Notes: generated from the sequence alone by a model not told the origin. Shown: positions 42,624 through 55,539, numbered from the stretch's first letter. The stretch is DNA of 64,000 nucleotides from Pelobates cultripes (GCA_933207985.1 OW240914.1:205688685-205752684), one strand, 5' to 3'. A program made the numbers and translations.

Positions 42624-43850
42624 TTATATAGACTGTGAGTGCATCCCATTTTCACTCTTAAATATAGGTATATATATTCGATAAATTGTTAAACACAGAT
42701 CTGCACACCAGTCAAGCTATAAGACTTTCTTTTCACACAGAACTTTCAAATTTGCAGTGATGTTACTACTGCAAGGGATTCTGGGTGTTGATATGCAAAT
42801 TAGTTCAACAAATAATCACGTTTGCCTCATTCCATTTTAAACATGGATTCCTTGGAGTTTATGTTTTCTGTATACAACAGCTTTAAAACACAACTCTGGA
42901 AAAGATACAATTCCAGTGAGACAGCTGTTTCATTGTTAATGCAACTCATCAGCATGAGGATGGTTAATGGCTTGCTAGTGAGACTTGGCATTACTAGCGG
43001 AGCACAAACGACAAAAGTTATGGTGGGGAAAAAGTGATTGAAAACCCCTTCCAGCAACCAACCTCATGATGAGTGGTTGATAATGATAATTGTCTAGTGA
43101 TGAATGTACTTTTAAGGGTATTTGTAAAGAATCTGGAGACTTTTAGATTTAAAAAATGCACACAGAATCATAATATTATCAGTTATTTGCTCAATTGTGG
43201 ACAGTCAGTAATGAAAAGTGCATTAGAAATCACATTAGTCAAATGGAAAAGTCACCAAGTATTCTATTTTTTTTCAGGGCAGCGATTTTAAATCAAAATT
43301 TAAAATTCATTTTGAATTCACTTTGAATCACTCAAAATTCACACGTCTGCTAAAACTGTGCACCAGTTCTTCATAGGGTATACCCATGCTACTAACTTGT
43401 TTGAAGAACATCCTGAGAGGTCTTACTTGATTGTATTTAGTTATTATTTTTAATAGAAAATTTTCCCTGTAAATAGGATACACTGAAATTGGTATAACCA
43501 TTCTCGGTATGGCTCAGCTATTTGATTTTTAAATTAAAAAAAGTTTTGACAATTTGTGAATAACAGTTTCTGACTCTAATCATTAGAAATCCATTTATGT
43601 CTAGTGCCAATGAGCATGAAATTTAATATCACCACAGGCCTTTTCAATGTCTCTCAGATATACTTTACTCTATTAAGTGCAAAATTAAGATTATGAATGA
43701 AGGAAAATCAGAGACATGATATCACCACACTAAAAACAAAAATTATGAATTGTGAAAGGCTGATTGACAAAAGAACTAGCACTGCCTTTAATAAAAGCAT
43801 ATTTGCTTCATTTATTTTTTTTCTTTTGTTTGCTTTATCATTTATTTATT
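42624..43850. other. AT-rich non-coding stretch
   Basis: No gene, RNA or repeat boundary recognised. Confidence 0.35.
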
Positions 43851-44029
43851 GTTAAAGCGTTACACCAAGCACCATGACCGCTTTAGGTATTTGTAGTGGT
43901 CATGGTACCTACAGTCTGTATGTGCACATATGGAGTTTAAACCCCTCCACTACAAGTGTAAATCCACCTCTGACAGCATCATTGGGGTGTCATAAGCTAA
44001 CCCAGTACTAGTTCCAGGCTGGGTAATGT

Positions 44030-45275
44030 CAATTTGAGAATGAAAGTGATTGGCTAATAGTTGTCAGCTGATGCTCTTAGCCAATGGATGGCAACAGCCT
44101 TTGCTCCTGGCTTTAGCAGAAGCTTGTCACCAGACCACCAGGGATCATCAGAGTCCGTTGTGGCTCTAATGGTCTGTCCCATTATTGGGAAACTGGGCCA
44201 GGGTACTCCTGGCACCAGCAGGCTGTAGTGGTTATGATAATCAAAGTAACTCTTTAAGATACATTTTATGAGGATCACTTTTAAATATATTTCCTCTTTA
44301 AAGTGGACCTCTCCTTTTTCAGAGTACTTTATAGAAGCCGCCTATATGTCGATTTGGAATTCCACTGCTATTACGTTAAAGGGGCATTATAGGCACCAAC
44401 ACAACTTATGGTCATTTTATTTTGAGACCTCAAAGTCTTGAGAGATTTCTTTCCTTTTTCAACTCTATATAGTTTTGTTCACCTACCGGATGATTTGTGC
44501 AAGATAACCGCTGATTTCTGCTGTCTTCTGGTACCTTACAATAAACCTCTGTTTTGTACTTTTGCACAGCCTTTTCTTCCAGGAATTGAAGACTAAACAA
44601 GTAGCCCCGAATGTGGGAGGAGGCAAACAGATCCCCATCCTTCTCCCTCCAAGATTCTTAATCAAGCCTTGTTACTTGAGTTTACAAAACGTACTAGCAT
44701 TAGATTGGCTGAGATAGACAAGTTTGATGATCTCAGCCATAGAGGCGGGGCCAACCGCAGTGAGACAATCACAGCGTTGGAGAAAGGGTAAGTAAAATGT
44801 CAATTTTAGAATGACAGTCATTGGCTAATAGTTGTTAGCTGATGCTCTTAGCCAATGGATGGCAACAGCCTTTGCTCCTGGCTTTAGCAGAAGCTTGTCA
44901 CCAGACCACCAGGGATCATCAGAGTCCGTTGTGGACCCAGGTAAGGTCGGCAAACCATTGCTCTAATGGTTTGTCCCATTATTGGGAAACTGGGCCAGGG
45001 TACTCCAGGCACCAGCAGGATGTAGTGGTTATGATAATAAAAGTAACTCTTTAAGATACATTTTATGAGGATCACTTTTAAATATATTTTCTCTTTAAAG
45101 TGGACCTCTCCTTTTTCAGAGTACTTTATAGAAGCCGCCTATATGTCGATTTGGAATTCCACTGCTATTACGTTAAAGGGGCATTATAGGCACCAACACA
45201 ACTTATGGTCATTTTATTTTGAGACCTCATAGTCTTGAGAGATTTTTCCCTTTTCAACTCTATATTGTTTTGTAA
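44030..45275 (+). repeat. Tandem duplication of a MITE-bearing unit
   Basis: 44030-44480 recurs at 44802-45275. The offset is 771 bp at the left end and 797 bp at the right because copy 2 has about 26 extra bases (ACCCAGGTAAGGTCGGC near 44937-44962). Between the copies lies the block 44484-44799, which also occurs separately at 47475-47789. Each copy contains a TTAA-type MITE left end (AGGGGCATTATAGGCACC at 44380 and 45178). Confidence 0.8.
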
Positions 45276-46010
45276 AAATAAAAAAGGTTTTGCAGCTTTC
45301 TGCATTACACAACAGCCTCCTTAGACACATCCCCCCTTTTACACAATGTATGTATGCAGTCACTGAGAGCAATGTGAGCTGAGCTGCTGAGAGACAGAAG
45401 CTGCAGACTGGAGGAAAAGGACCGCCAAGGACACACATTGTGTGTATTACTAGTACATGTATTGAGGGACAGTGCTAGACTAGTTTGCACCCTAGGCAAG
45501 ACAATCTACCTGCACACCCCCTTACCTAGTCCATCTGTGTGTCTCTTGCCTCCCCCCCCACCTTCGTGGGTCTCTTTCTCCCCCCATCCCTTTGTGTGTC
45601 TCTTTCTCAACAGCCCCCTTTTGTCTCTCCCCCCAGGTTTTTTGTCCCCTTCCCCAGCCCAGTGGCAGAACTATCGCTGGTGTGGCTGTACCAGGGCCCG
45701 CACGCTGGTGGGGGGCCTTTCAGGTGGCTCAGATACAAATCATGGAAAGAGAAGTAGGCGCAGTGAGCAGCGGAGGGCTATCGCTGGTGTGGCTGTACCA
45801 GGGCCCGCACGCTGGGGGCCCTGCTAGGCTGATTTGTTTCCCCCCTCTGCCCACACTCCTCCACAGCAGGGCTAGAAGGAAGTGATATCACATCCTGTCA
45901 CTTCCTCCTAGCAATTCATGGAAGTCGCGAAGGAGGGGGGAAGGAGCCCAGCACTATGCAGAGCCTGGGGCCAGTTTCTGCAAAAGAGAGGAGCTAGGAG
46001 CAGCAGGCAT
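45276..46010. repeat. Unassigned stretch with a 45-bp direct repeat
   Basis: CTATCGCTGGTGTGGCTGTA plus the following CCAGGGCCCGCACGCTGG occurs at about 45670-45710 and again at 45778-45818. Open frames here follow the repeat and the C-rich tracts, and I do not call a gene. Confidence 0.55.
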
Positions 46011-46123
46011 TTCTGTGTGTGTGTGTGTAGGGGTCACTGTGTGTGTGGGGGTCACTGTGTGTGTGGGGGTCACTATGTGTATGTATGGGTCACTGTTTGT
46101 GTGGGTCACTGTGTGTGTGGGTC

Positions 46124-46170
<47 letters not shown>

Positions 46171-46300
46171 GTCACCGTGTATGTATGGGTCACTGTGTGT
46201 GGGGGGTTTCTATGTATATGTATGGGTGGGTCACTGTGTGTATGTATGGGTCATTGTGTGTGTGTGTGTGTATCTGTGTGTATTTATGATAGTATATTTG
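46011..46300. repeat. GT-rich minisatellite and (GT)n
   Basis: Repeated GTGTGTGGGGGTCACT-type units (46010-46260) surround a pure GT run at 46127-46163. Long Cys/Val/Tyr-rich frames in several phases are artefacts of the repeat. Confidence 0.9.
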
Positions 46301-46710
46301 TGTATCTGTGTGTGGCAGTGTATGTGTATATGTCCATACATCCCAGCATTCAAATGTCAACACTACACACAAATGCACAGCTGCATGCAAATACAAACAC
46401 ACCACTACATTTAAATTGCAACAATACATACAAATACACTGCTACATTCAAAAACACACATACTCATGCAAAAATGTGCTTATTTTCAAGCACACATACA
46501 CTGCTCACAGATACAACCCTGCAAGGATAGGCAAATGCTAGATCTCGTTAGGGGTCTATCTTTTAGCTAGTCCCCTTCTCAGTGGACTCTTTTTGTGTCT
46601 CTCCCCAAGCCCCTTTGTGTGTCAACACCCAACCCCTTTACTTCTCTCTTTTTCTTTGCGTGTCTCCCCCGCTTCCCTTCTGTGAGTGTCATTGTCCCCT
46701 TCCCCAGCCC

Positions 46711-46712
<2 letters not shown>

Positions 46713-46748
<36 letters not shown>
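46713..46748. repeat. (GT)n microsatellite
   Basis: 18 GT units. Flanked on both sides by CTTCCCCAGCCCCTCTGTGT (46699 and 46763 regions), so the tract sits in a small duplication. Confidence 0.85.
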
Positions 46749-46749
<1 letters not shown>

Positions 46750-47474
46750 ACTGTCTTCTTCCCCAGCCCCTCTGTGTGTCTGATTAACACGGACTGTATT
46801 AGATTCCAGGTCATATGTAACTAAAAGTACAGAATTTCTCTCTGTTAATCTATGAATTTAGCATTGACTAACTATATCCTTTCCGTTCTGCATTTAATGT
46901 CACAGCTTTCTGCCAAGGTTATCTGGTTTCCTTCAAAGAGTTAACCTGGATTCAATCCAATCCCTGCACTGTGCCTGCAATCTGCGTTACACACTCCTTA
47001 CCACACAGTCTGCCACCCAGTGCTACTAGGTAGGTGCCCTGTGGGAGAGTATTGATGAGAGACCGTCTCCTGCACAGCAAGAGTAGGCTTTTGAGAGTAA
47101 TACAATGTTTGTAAAATAATTTTTCTCCACTAAAAATGACTGTTATTAGAGACAAACCAGTTAACCATTTCAGGCACTGTGTGTTGATCTTATATACATT
47201 TTTGCTCTGCCACAAATATTGTGCATTAATCCTTTGTTGCATGGTAGTGGTGGAATCATTGGAGACCTTACTGGTAAGAGTAGAACATTTTAGATTTTGT
47301 TTATTATTTTTCAAAGTTATTCACACAACTGCAAAGTATTGATGAGGAAGTAACAAATGCACATACCACATAGTTTCTTTAAATATAAGACCATCCATTT
47401 CTGGGTGAGTTACATTTTTTTCCCCATACATTACAAAGTAATGTGCAATACATGCTAATAGCATCTCTGTTTAC

Positions 47475-47880
47475 ATACCGGATGATTTGTGCAAGATAAC
47501 CGCTGATTTCTGCCGTCTTCTGGTACCTTACAATAAACCTCCGTTTTGTACTTTTGCACAGCCCTTTCTTCCAGGAATTGAAGACTAAACAAGAAGCCCC
47601 GAATGTGGGAAGAGGCAAACAGATCCCCATCTTTCTCCCACCAAGATTCTTAATCAAGCCTTGTTACTTGAGTTTACAAAACATACTAGCATTAGATTGG
47701 CTGAGATAGACAAGTTTGATGATCTCAGCCATAGAGGCAGGGCCAACCGCAGTGAGACAATCACAGAGATGGAGAAAAGGTAAGTAAAATACCTTTTAAT
47801 TCCTTACTGAGGGGGGCTGGACACATAAACAAGTACTCTAGCATGTTTGTATTCCTAACACTTTATAGTTCCTTTAATAT
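47475..47880 (+). repeat. MITE right part; second copy of the 44484-44799 block
   Basis: 47475-47789 matches 44484-44799 at most positions (TACCGGATGATTTGTGCAAG ... GAGACAATCACAG). It then runs to a MITE right end, TTTATAGTTCCT before TTAA at about 47873-47876. This shows what the interrupted 44.4 kb copy would have ended with. Confidence 0.7.
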
Positions 47881-47897
47881 ACAATACATAACTAAAA

Positions 47898-47906
<9 letters not shown>

Positions 47907-47943
<37 letters not shown>
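47907..47943. repeat. (TA)n microsatellite
   Basis: Follows an A13 run and has about 18 TA units. Confidence 0.9.
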
Positions 47944-47946
<3 letters not shown>

Positions 47947-48317
47947 GAACTTGATATGCCTGATCTAGTTTTATTTTCTTATTTTAGTTATGTATTTGTA
48001 GTTATTTGTTTTCTATGAAAAAAAAAATTGAATAAATGCAAAGTTCCTTAATAGCAATAACACGATCTGTTTACATAATAGTGACTTGATAAAAAATTCT
48101 GGTCTAAAGAGTTGGAAAAAAATGAAATCAGATAAGTTTACAGCCTACTATAAATATTAACATTTGATTTTGATGTACATTTTAGCTTTTTGGCTTTGAG
48201 ATGTCACCAATCCCTGATTATGAACATATAAATTATGTTAGTAATGATAAGAAAAAATACATTGCTTTAAGAACTCAAACCCCACTTACAAGTAATTTTA
48301 AATACTTCCCAGAGCAT

Positions 48318-48396
48318 TAACCCCTTAAGGACACATGTCATGTGTGACATGTCATGATTCCCTTTTATTCCAGAAGTTTGGTCCTTAAGTGGTTAA
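48318..48396. repeat. Short foldback MITE
   Basis: TTAACCCCTTAAGGACACAT ... GGTCCTTAAGTGGTTAA: a ~79-bp near-palindrome with a second inner palindrome (ACATGTCATGTGTGACATGT). A half copy (TTAACCCCTTAAGGACCAAA) lies at 51747-51780. This is a very common anuran repeat type. Confidence 0.75.
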
Positions 48397-51300
48397 AATT
48401 AGATTTGAAAACAATATTCAATAATACCAATAGCAAGACATTTCCCCCATAAACTTCATAAAATGTTTTCACGCTCAGTTTTCTCTGCCAGTTTGGCCAT
48501 TTAGGCTGCACGTAATTGGATCTGGTAATATGGAAATGAAAATTCAGCACTAACAATACAGCTGATTAGGAAGTGAGCTCAGGGAGAACCCTGTTTTTTG
48601 TCATACTAACTCATAGGCTATCTGCACCATAACCACTACACTCAGCTCCACTTGTAATATTGTTTTCTTTTTCTTGTAGCAGAGATCAGTGGTGTGTTGG
48701 GTAATCTTGCATTATTCCCTTCCCCTAATACCTTCCAAAGCCTTTGAAATCCGTTTTTTCTAAAAGGAGTGCAAACTTAAACACTAAAGCATTAGGAATA
48801 CATTACTGTTTTCCTCACACTATAGTGTCCCTGTCCATAGTACTATAGGTCCTACTCCAAGTGTTTAAAAGGTTAAACCCCTTTTTACACTTTGAATCAA
48901 TGTTAACGAGTTAGATTCCAGGAAACGCCTCTGGACGACAGCCACTAGAGGTTGGTTTTATCCTGCAATGTAGACATTGCAGTTTTTCTGAAATTGCTGT
49001 GTTTTACATTGCAGTGTTAAGAGTATAGGGGGCCCTCACCCAGACCACCTCATGAGATGAAGTGGTCTGGGTACCTATAGAATCTTTTTAATGGAAAGGA
49101 ATTGTTAAGCAAACACTATCACTATATGATATCTACTTACCCCTACTACTGAACTGTAAAATATAGGGTTTCAAAAAGAGATCAAATTCAGTGGATCACA
49201 ATATAATTACTGCTTTAATCAAGAAATAGGTAACTCTTTATTTGACAGACTGATGCCCATGATTGTGTGTCAGAAATATAAAGTGGTTTCTGCAAGTGTA
49301 TATGACTGAGCGTAATGCTAAATATTTTATGGATCTCACCCAGTAAGCAAACTTTACATTTACAGTTTGTCTGGATTAATGCAGGGTTTGCACCAGGTCT
49401 TGGGGACACAGGGAACCGGATGAAAGGTGTTCCCCAACTGGTCTGACTGACAACAAAGGGGCAGTGTCCAATCTTACTGATGAATGAAAAAGTAATTTAA
49501 AGGGCCAGGGAAGTTACATTAATGACATATAAGCCCAATATTCTTATACAACTAAAAGTGCATAGGGGAGTAGTCATGTGCAGGAAATCTAAGATAGACT
49601 TCAGATAACCCCACACAGCAAAAACACTAGAGGTGATGCCAGGTCGGACTCACAAAGAGTCTTGAATCTTCTGCATTCTTTGATCCCGAAGAGAGTCTAG
49701 CTTTAGATACATCTCTAAGGTGCAAAACCTATAGCATTTCTGCGATACAGCGCCAAAGCGCATAGCATCTCCCGCATTCCTGAGTCACAAACATACATCT
49801 TCTTTCCATATGAGATTGTAAGCAGCCTGGCATCTCATGCATTTCAAGAGACATGGATAGTTGTAGACAAGTATCTGTGTGTTGGCTTTCGATATAGTTT
49901 TGCATCCCCTAAACCAAGGGTAGCGACCTTCCCACTGTTAGTGTGGACTACGTTGATCTTTTCCATCCCTCTTGTGGCCAGAAACGTTATGTGTGTTTTA
50001 AAATTCCCTCCCCATTTTGTTCCTATTCACCTGTATTGGGGAAAGTGTCTTTTTTGGTCTTCTATATATTAGTGTTTCTGATATGTTTATCGGACCCAGA
50101 CTATGTTCTTTTAATTTTATCTGCAGACCTGTGTGTCTCGAACTGATTTCTTAGTATACTTCATAAGAGTCCAGCGAACTGCTAAAGTTCTAACTTATGT
50201 TTTATGTGTCTGTGAAATAACCAAAAAATTGGGAATAAAGACATATCAACCAAAACAAAAGAATAGCATATCAGGTACTCCTAAATGACAAAAAACTTAG
50301 CATCTCTATACAGATTTTACAAAGATTTGTACGTATAATGCATCCACATCAAGAAGTCATAAATATCCTTCTATCTACTATATCCCCGGGTCATCTTGAA
50401 TTGTGGACAACATTCTTTTTAGAAAGCTATGGAAAAGGTAAAGAGTATAAAATGCAAATGAGAGTTTTTAATGTACTCAGAAATCTCATTAAAGAGGGTT
50501 GAAATCAAGATTCAACAGAAATTTTACAAAAAAACTTGTATACTAGTAGTTAGTAAAAATGTAAGAATTCATGAAAATTAAACTAAAGTAGAAACATTAT
50601 CAATGTTGGTGCGTGTCTACACTGTTAATAAGCATATATATGCTTTAAATGATCTCTACTGTAAAGTGATGGAAAAAATACATAATCAATTTACCCAAAG
50701 ATCTTGTATTCTTGTGGGAACTGGGATGTTAACCTATACAGCTGGTATAACTTACTGGTCAAGGAAGCTCTGATCAAAACAGGGACAAGACTGACATATG
50801 ACATACCTCACAATAGTGCTGGGATAATGGTGATGGGGTAGGCGGGCGGTGAGATGGGCATCACCAGTAACGGAAAAGGAGCCCAAAATTGGGACTGTCC
50901 TGCTGAAAGTGGGACTGTTGGCAGGCCTGTATATGATCATAAGAAACACCTCAAGTATCCCTATAATATATTTCACAGGCGGATATATTTAACGATGGCA
51001 TTTATCAATACATAAGTAGCAGTGCATTACAGACCGTTTCACCTACTTATAGTTTAGTATACAATGTCAAATGTGTTCTACAAAGATCTAATTATAAAAA
51101 CAAAAAGATATGTAGACCCATTTTGCATTAAATCGTAATCTTATTGATTTTAAAATGAATATAGAACTTGCTCATTTTATAATTAAAATTCTATTTATTT
51201 TTTCTCAAAATATTTTTTTCAAAGCATTCAGTGTCACAAACTGTAGATGACAAACAATACTTGCCTTTATCAGCTGAGAAGAAGGCAAAAAGAGCTGTCT

Positions 51301-51746
51301 ACATTCTGCACGTCGTCTTAAGTAACAAGATTGATGAGGGACACCTGCTGAGTAACTAACCAATAAGCAGTCAAAACGCAACTCATCCGAGATCTAGTTC
51401 AAGAGTAAGAATACCAAAATTCTTCACCTCTGAGACCTCAAAAAAACTGATGTCACCTTAGGTAACTCAAGTATTAGTGATGTCTCCTTCGTTACCAGAT
51501 GCCTGACTGAGAACTAAAAAAGGGCATTGCGACATTACAAAACATGACTTCACAGGGTGAAACCCAAAAAAGATTTCACGCTTTAAAGATGCAGTCATTC
51601 CTGTGTCTACTCTTAATCACATAGATCACCAGATTTCCAGGAGGAGTGCAGTCTAAATTGTATGTGTTTAATTGGCTTCACAACGACAGACAGACTACCA
51701 TGCATGTGGTAAGAAAGAGGTTTGCACCAGCCACATATGTTCCCTT
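48397..51746. other. Non-coding stretch
   Basis: AT-rich DNA, no gene. Possible old TTAA-type MITE pieces at 48830-49090 (palindrome AGACCACCTCATGAGATGAA, GTGGTCTGGG). Confidence 0.35.
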
Positions 51747-52557
51747 AACCCCTTAAGGACCAAACTTCTGGAATAAAAGGCCCAGCGAGCAGCGTGTTTG
51801 ACATGTTAAGGCAGAGTAGGCACCTGCTTTCCCACATTGCAGGTGCCTACTCTACTAAAATTTACCTGGCCAGGAGGAGAGGTTGCAGGCGGCAGCGAAG
51901 GAGCTCAGTCTGTTCTTCCTGCTCCTCACTGCTCCCTCTGTAGTGATGCCGGAATATGACGTAATTCAGTCCCGGCATCACTAAACTGCGTGCGTGAGGG
52001 AGCAGGAAGGGAGAGGCCCACACCACCTCCCAAATGTAGGGAGCAATAAATAAAATGATTTGTGAGTGTGTGCAAGAATGTGTGTGTCTGTCAGTGAGTG
52101 TGTGTTGGTCAGTGTTGCAATGGCCGCGGCTGGACAGTGGAGGACCTAGAGGTGCATGGAGGCACGCATGCCATGTCACATTCAGACGTGACATCAACAT
52201 GCTCCACCTTCACAGTGTTTCAAGGAGTAGCGAGAGGATCCGCTTTGGCACAAGGTACGGACAGCGCCATTGGGTGGGGGTATCCCAGAGGCTGGACTCC
52301 AGAGTCGCATACTGGCAGCGGCAATGTGAGTGGAGTCTGCTTGTTGGCTAATTTTGTTTGTTTGTAAACAGGGGCCTGGGTTTAGTGGGGGGGGGGGACT
52401 GGGATTTAGTATAGAGGAGGCTGGGGTTTAGTAGCGGAGGGTGCTGGGGTTTAGAAGAGGGGGATGCAGTTTTTTTTGTTATACTGTACTTTTCAAAATA
52501 AGCCTACGTTTCTATGAAAATTTTAATTTTATTTTGTTTGCTGCCTACATAAACTTA

Positions 52558-53850
52558 CCGTATAAGCAGAGTTTTTTGGCACGTTTTTTGTGCTGAAAAA
52601 CCCCAACTCGGCTTATACTCGAGTCAGTCTGTATTATGGCAACTTACATTGCCACAATACAGACCAGGACCGCCGGGCTCATTACAAGCCCGGCGGTCCT
52701 GTTGGGGGCTGACAGCGAGCTCTTACTTACCTTCCTGCAGCTCCTGTCAGCTCCCTCCTCCTCCGTGCAGCTCCTCGGTCAGCTCCGTTCTGCTCACAGT
52801 GTAAGTCACGTGAGAGCCGCGGGTCTCGCGAGACTTACACTGTAAACAGAACGGAGCTGAACGGAGGAGGAGGGAGCTGACAGGAGCTACAGGAAGGTAA
52901 GTAAGAGCTCACTGCCAGCCCCCCCACTGAACTGCCAATGCCACTGGACCACCAGGGATTTAATATTATTTTATTTTAATAATAATAAAATAATATTATT
53001 AAAATATTATTATTATATTATTATTATTTTAATATTTGCAATATTTTTTTTTAATGGTTTTTTGTCCCCCCTCCCTGCTTGTTGCCTGGCCAGGGAGGGG
53101 GGACAAATTTTTTTTTAAAAAATAATGCAAACATTAAAATAATAATATAATAATAAAATAATATTATTTTAATATTATATTATTATATTATTATTATTTT
53201 AATATTTGCATTATTTTTTTAAAATGTTTTTTTGTCCCTCCTCCGTGCTTGTTGCCTGGCCAGGGAGGGGGGACAAAAAACATTAAAAAAAAAATAATGC
53301 AAATATTAAAATAATATTATTTTAATATTATATTATTTTATTATTATTATTATTTTAATATTTGCGTTATTTTTTTTAAATGTTTTTTTGTCCCCCCTCC
53401 CTGACCAGGCAACAAGCAGGGAGGGGGGACAATAATGCAAATATTAAAATAATAATATTATATTATTTTAATAATATTATTAAAATAATATAATATTAAA
53501 ATAATATAATAAAATTAAAATAAAAATGCCCTCCCCTCATCCAGTTTACACACACTGCACAAACACACACACTGCATTATATACACACTGCATTATATAC
53601 ATACACACACACTGCATTCATTATATATACACAGACAAACACACTCTGCATTAATTCAATACACACACTGTAAATAAATATTCAATTAATGTAATTTTAT
53701 TGGGATCTAATTTAATTTAGAAATTTACCAGTAGCTGCTGCATTTCCCACCCTAGTCTTATACTCGAGTCAATAAGTTTTCCCAGTTTTTTGTGGTAAAA
53801 TTAGGGGCCTCGGCTTATATTCGGGTCGGCTTATACTCGAGTATATACGG
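52558..53850. mobile_element. Foldback element of chained hairpins, TA insertion
   Basis: 1,293 bp between TA (52556-52557) and TA (53851-53852). Ends CCGTATAAGC and GTATATACGG; both sides carry CGGCTTATACTCGAGT motifs. It has no ORF. Inside are a perfect 14-bp hairpin (52666-52679 / 52687-52700), a large palindrome (52709-52807 / 52832-52918), three G/C hairpins in AT-rich spacers, and a CA-rich part (53548-53640). The paralogous repeat at 57.1 kb supplies an empty site. TA targeting suggests mobilisation by a Tc1/mariner-type transposase. Confidence 0.85.
52958..53520. repeat. Three tandem ~155-bp hairpin units in AT-rich DNA
   Basis: Each unit has an AT-rich flank (AATATT/TTATTA mixtures) and a hairpin with arms GTCCCCCCTCCCTG and CAGGGAGGGGGGAC around a 13-base loop. 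Loops are at 53078-53090, 53258-53270 and 53404-53416. Copy 2 has two mismatches in its left arm. The loop of copy 3 is inverted relative to the first two. Confidence 0.85.
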
Positions 53851-54965
53851 TAAACCTTTTTTATTTGGCCAATGCTAGACTTTGAGTTTCGCAAAAAGCA
53901 GACAAAGAATATTTAAATTAAACAGTGTTTCAATTTCTCTTCTTTATTTGAAATGTTTGCTCTGGTATTGCCTTGTCTGAACTGGATTACAATGTCATTT
54001 GCTAGATCTTTAATATAATTTAATATATAAGAAAATAGAGCACGTCATGGAAAAATAGACTAACACAAATTATAGGTGATTTTCAATGTTTTATTTAATG
54101 ATGTAAACTATAAACTTGCGCATTCAGTTTCAGCCGATTTGTGATTCGGACGAATTTAGGCTGATTGCTGCTTTGGGCAAATGTTTTTCTAAAGGGCTGT
54201 ATGAACATATAATCAAGCAACAACTAGTGCATGGAGCCAAGAATAGAGATGATGGATGATAATAAATCCATGGCTGATTGATGGCTAGGAGCAAACATTA
54301 AATGTTTGATTTTATTCACAGATCAAGTGAGAAATAACCAATAGAGAGGAAAATAAATAAATATAGACTTTTTAACTGCTCCTCCCTTTTGTTTTCCTTT
54401 TCATGGTTACTTTTTCTCATTTGATCTGTTGGAAAATACACCTACCCGTGTAATGCTAAATATATAAATCTTCTTTTGTAGTAATATTATAATAGATATA
54501 TAAATATATTTTGTAAGGCTTACTTCAAGCATCATAACCACTACAGCTTGCTATAGTGGTTATGGTGCCAGGAGTACACTGGAGTCTCAAATTTTTTTGC
54601 AACAGTTTGCCACCTACCTGGGTCGTTCAGGGTGCCGAGCCTCCATTAACGGTGGCAGAGCTGCATCCAGCTTCTGCAGAGCTACAGAAGTCAGATGCCA
54701 ACACTGCAACTCATATTTTGGCTGAGAGTGTCAGCTGAGCGCTTCCAGGCAATGTTTCTCCCACCTATATTAAAAATATGTACATTTAAACTTGTTTTTA
54801 TTTACCCCACAATATGTAATAAAATGCTGCCTTCATTTATTTATAAAAGTGCCAATTTCTTTAAGAAATAGGCACTTTTATAAAGTGTCATTAAAACAGG
54901 ATACTCCAGAAACACTTTCAGTATAGGCCTCTCATATATCATCGTTTCAAAAGTTTTGAAATTAA

Positions 54966-55459
54966 AGGACCACTATAGTGCCAGGAAAACATACTCGTTT
55001 TCCTGGCACTATAGTGCCCTGAGGGTGCCCCCACCCTCAGGGTCCCCCTCCCGCCCGGCTCTGGAAGGGGGAAAAGGGTAAAAACTTACCTTTTTCCAGC
55101 GCTGGGCGGAGAGCTCTCTGCCTCCTCTCCTCCTCCGTTATGCCCCGCCGGCTGAATGCACATGCGCGGCAAGAGCTGCGCGCGCATTCAGCCGGTCGCA
55201 TAGGAAAGCATTCATAATGCTTTCCTATGGACGCTGGCGTGCTCTCACTGTGAAAATCACGGTGAGAAGCACGCAAGCGCCTCTAGTGGCTGTCAATGAG
55301 ACAGCCACTAGAGGATTAGGGGGAAGGCTTAACCCATTAATAAACATAGCAGTTTCTCTGAAACTGCTATGTTTATTAAAAAATGGGTTAACCCTAGCTG
55401 GACCAGGCACCCAGACCACTTCATTAAGCTGAAGTGGTCTGGGTGCCTAGAGTGGTCCT
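54966..55459 (+). repeat. TTAA-type MITE, complete, copy A
   Basis: Between TTAA 54962-54965 and TTAA 55460-55463. Ends AGGACCACTATAGTGCC and CTAGAGTGGTCCT. Each end has its own different subterminal hairpin: AGGAAAACATACTCGTTTTCC on the left, and CCCAGACCACTTCATTAAGC folding with AAGTGGTCTGGG on the right. The interior carries CTCTAGTGGCTGTC / GACAGCCACTAGAG and CTTTCCTATG palindromes. No ORF of note. The TTAA target resembles piggyBac-type elements, but no transposase relative is present here to prove it. Confidence 0.85.
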
Positions 55460-55539
55460 TTAATCATATTTTCTCCTATGCAATTAGAAGCTGTGCTACT
55501 TTATTGCAATTTGACAGGAACATTAGCATTTGATATTAA

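Larger units (their letters stand above)
51781..53905 (+). repeat. Interspersed repeat (copy 1) split by a foldback element
   Basis: 51781-52557 plus 53853-53905 form one repeat matching the copy at 56352-57138: GCAGAGTAGGCACCTGCTTT ... ATACTGTACTTTTCAAAATA ... GCTAGACTTTGAGTTT. The ends recall hAT-type repeats with TTTGAGTTT / CAAACTTGCGGCCC termini, but no 8-bp target duplication was confirmed. Confidence 0.7.

Noticed and set aside
46015..46530. Long Cys/Val/Tyr-rich open frames in several phases
   Set aside because: They follow the GT-rich minisatellite in all phases. Composition is repeat-driven, with no domain or splice support.
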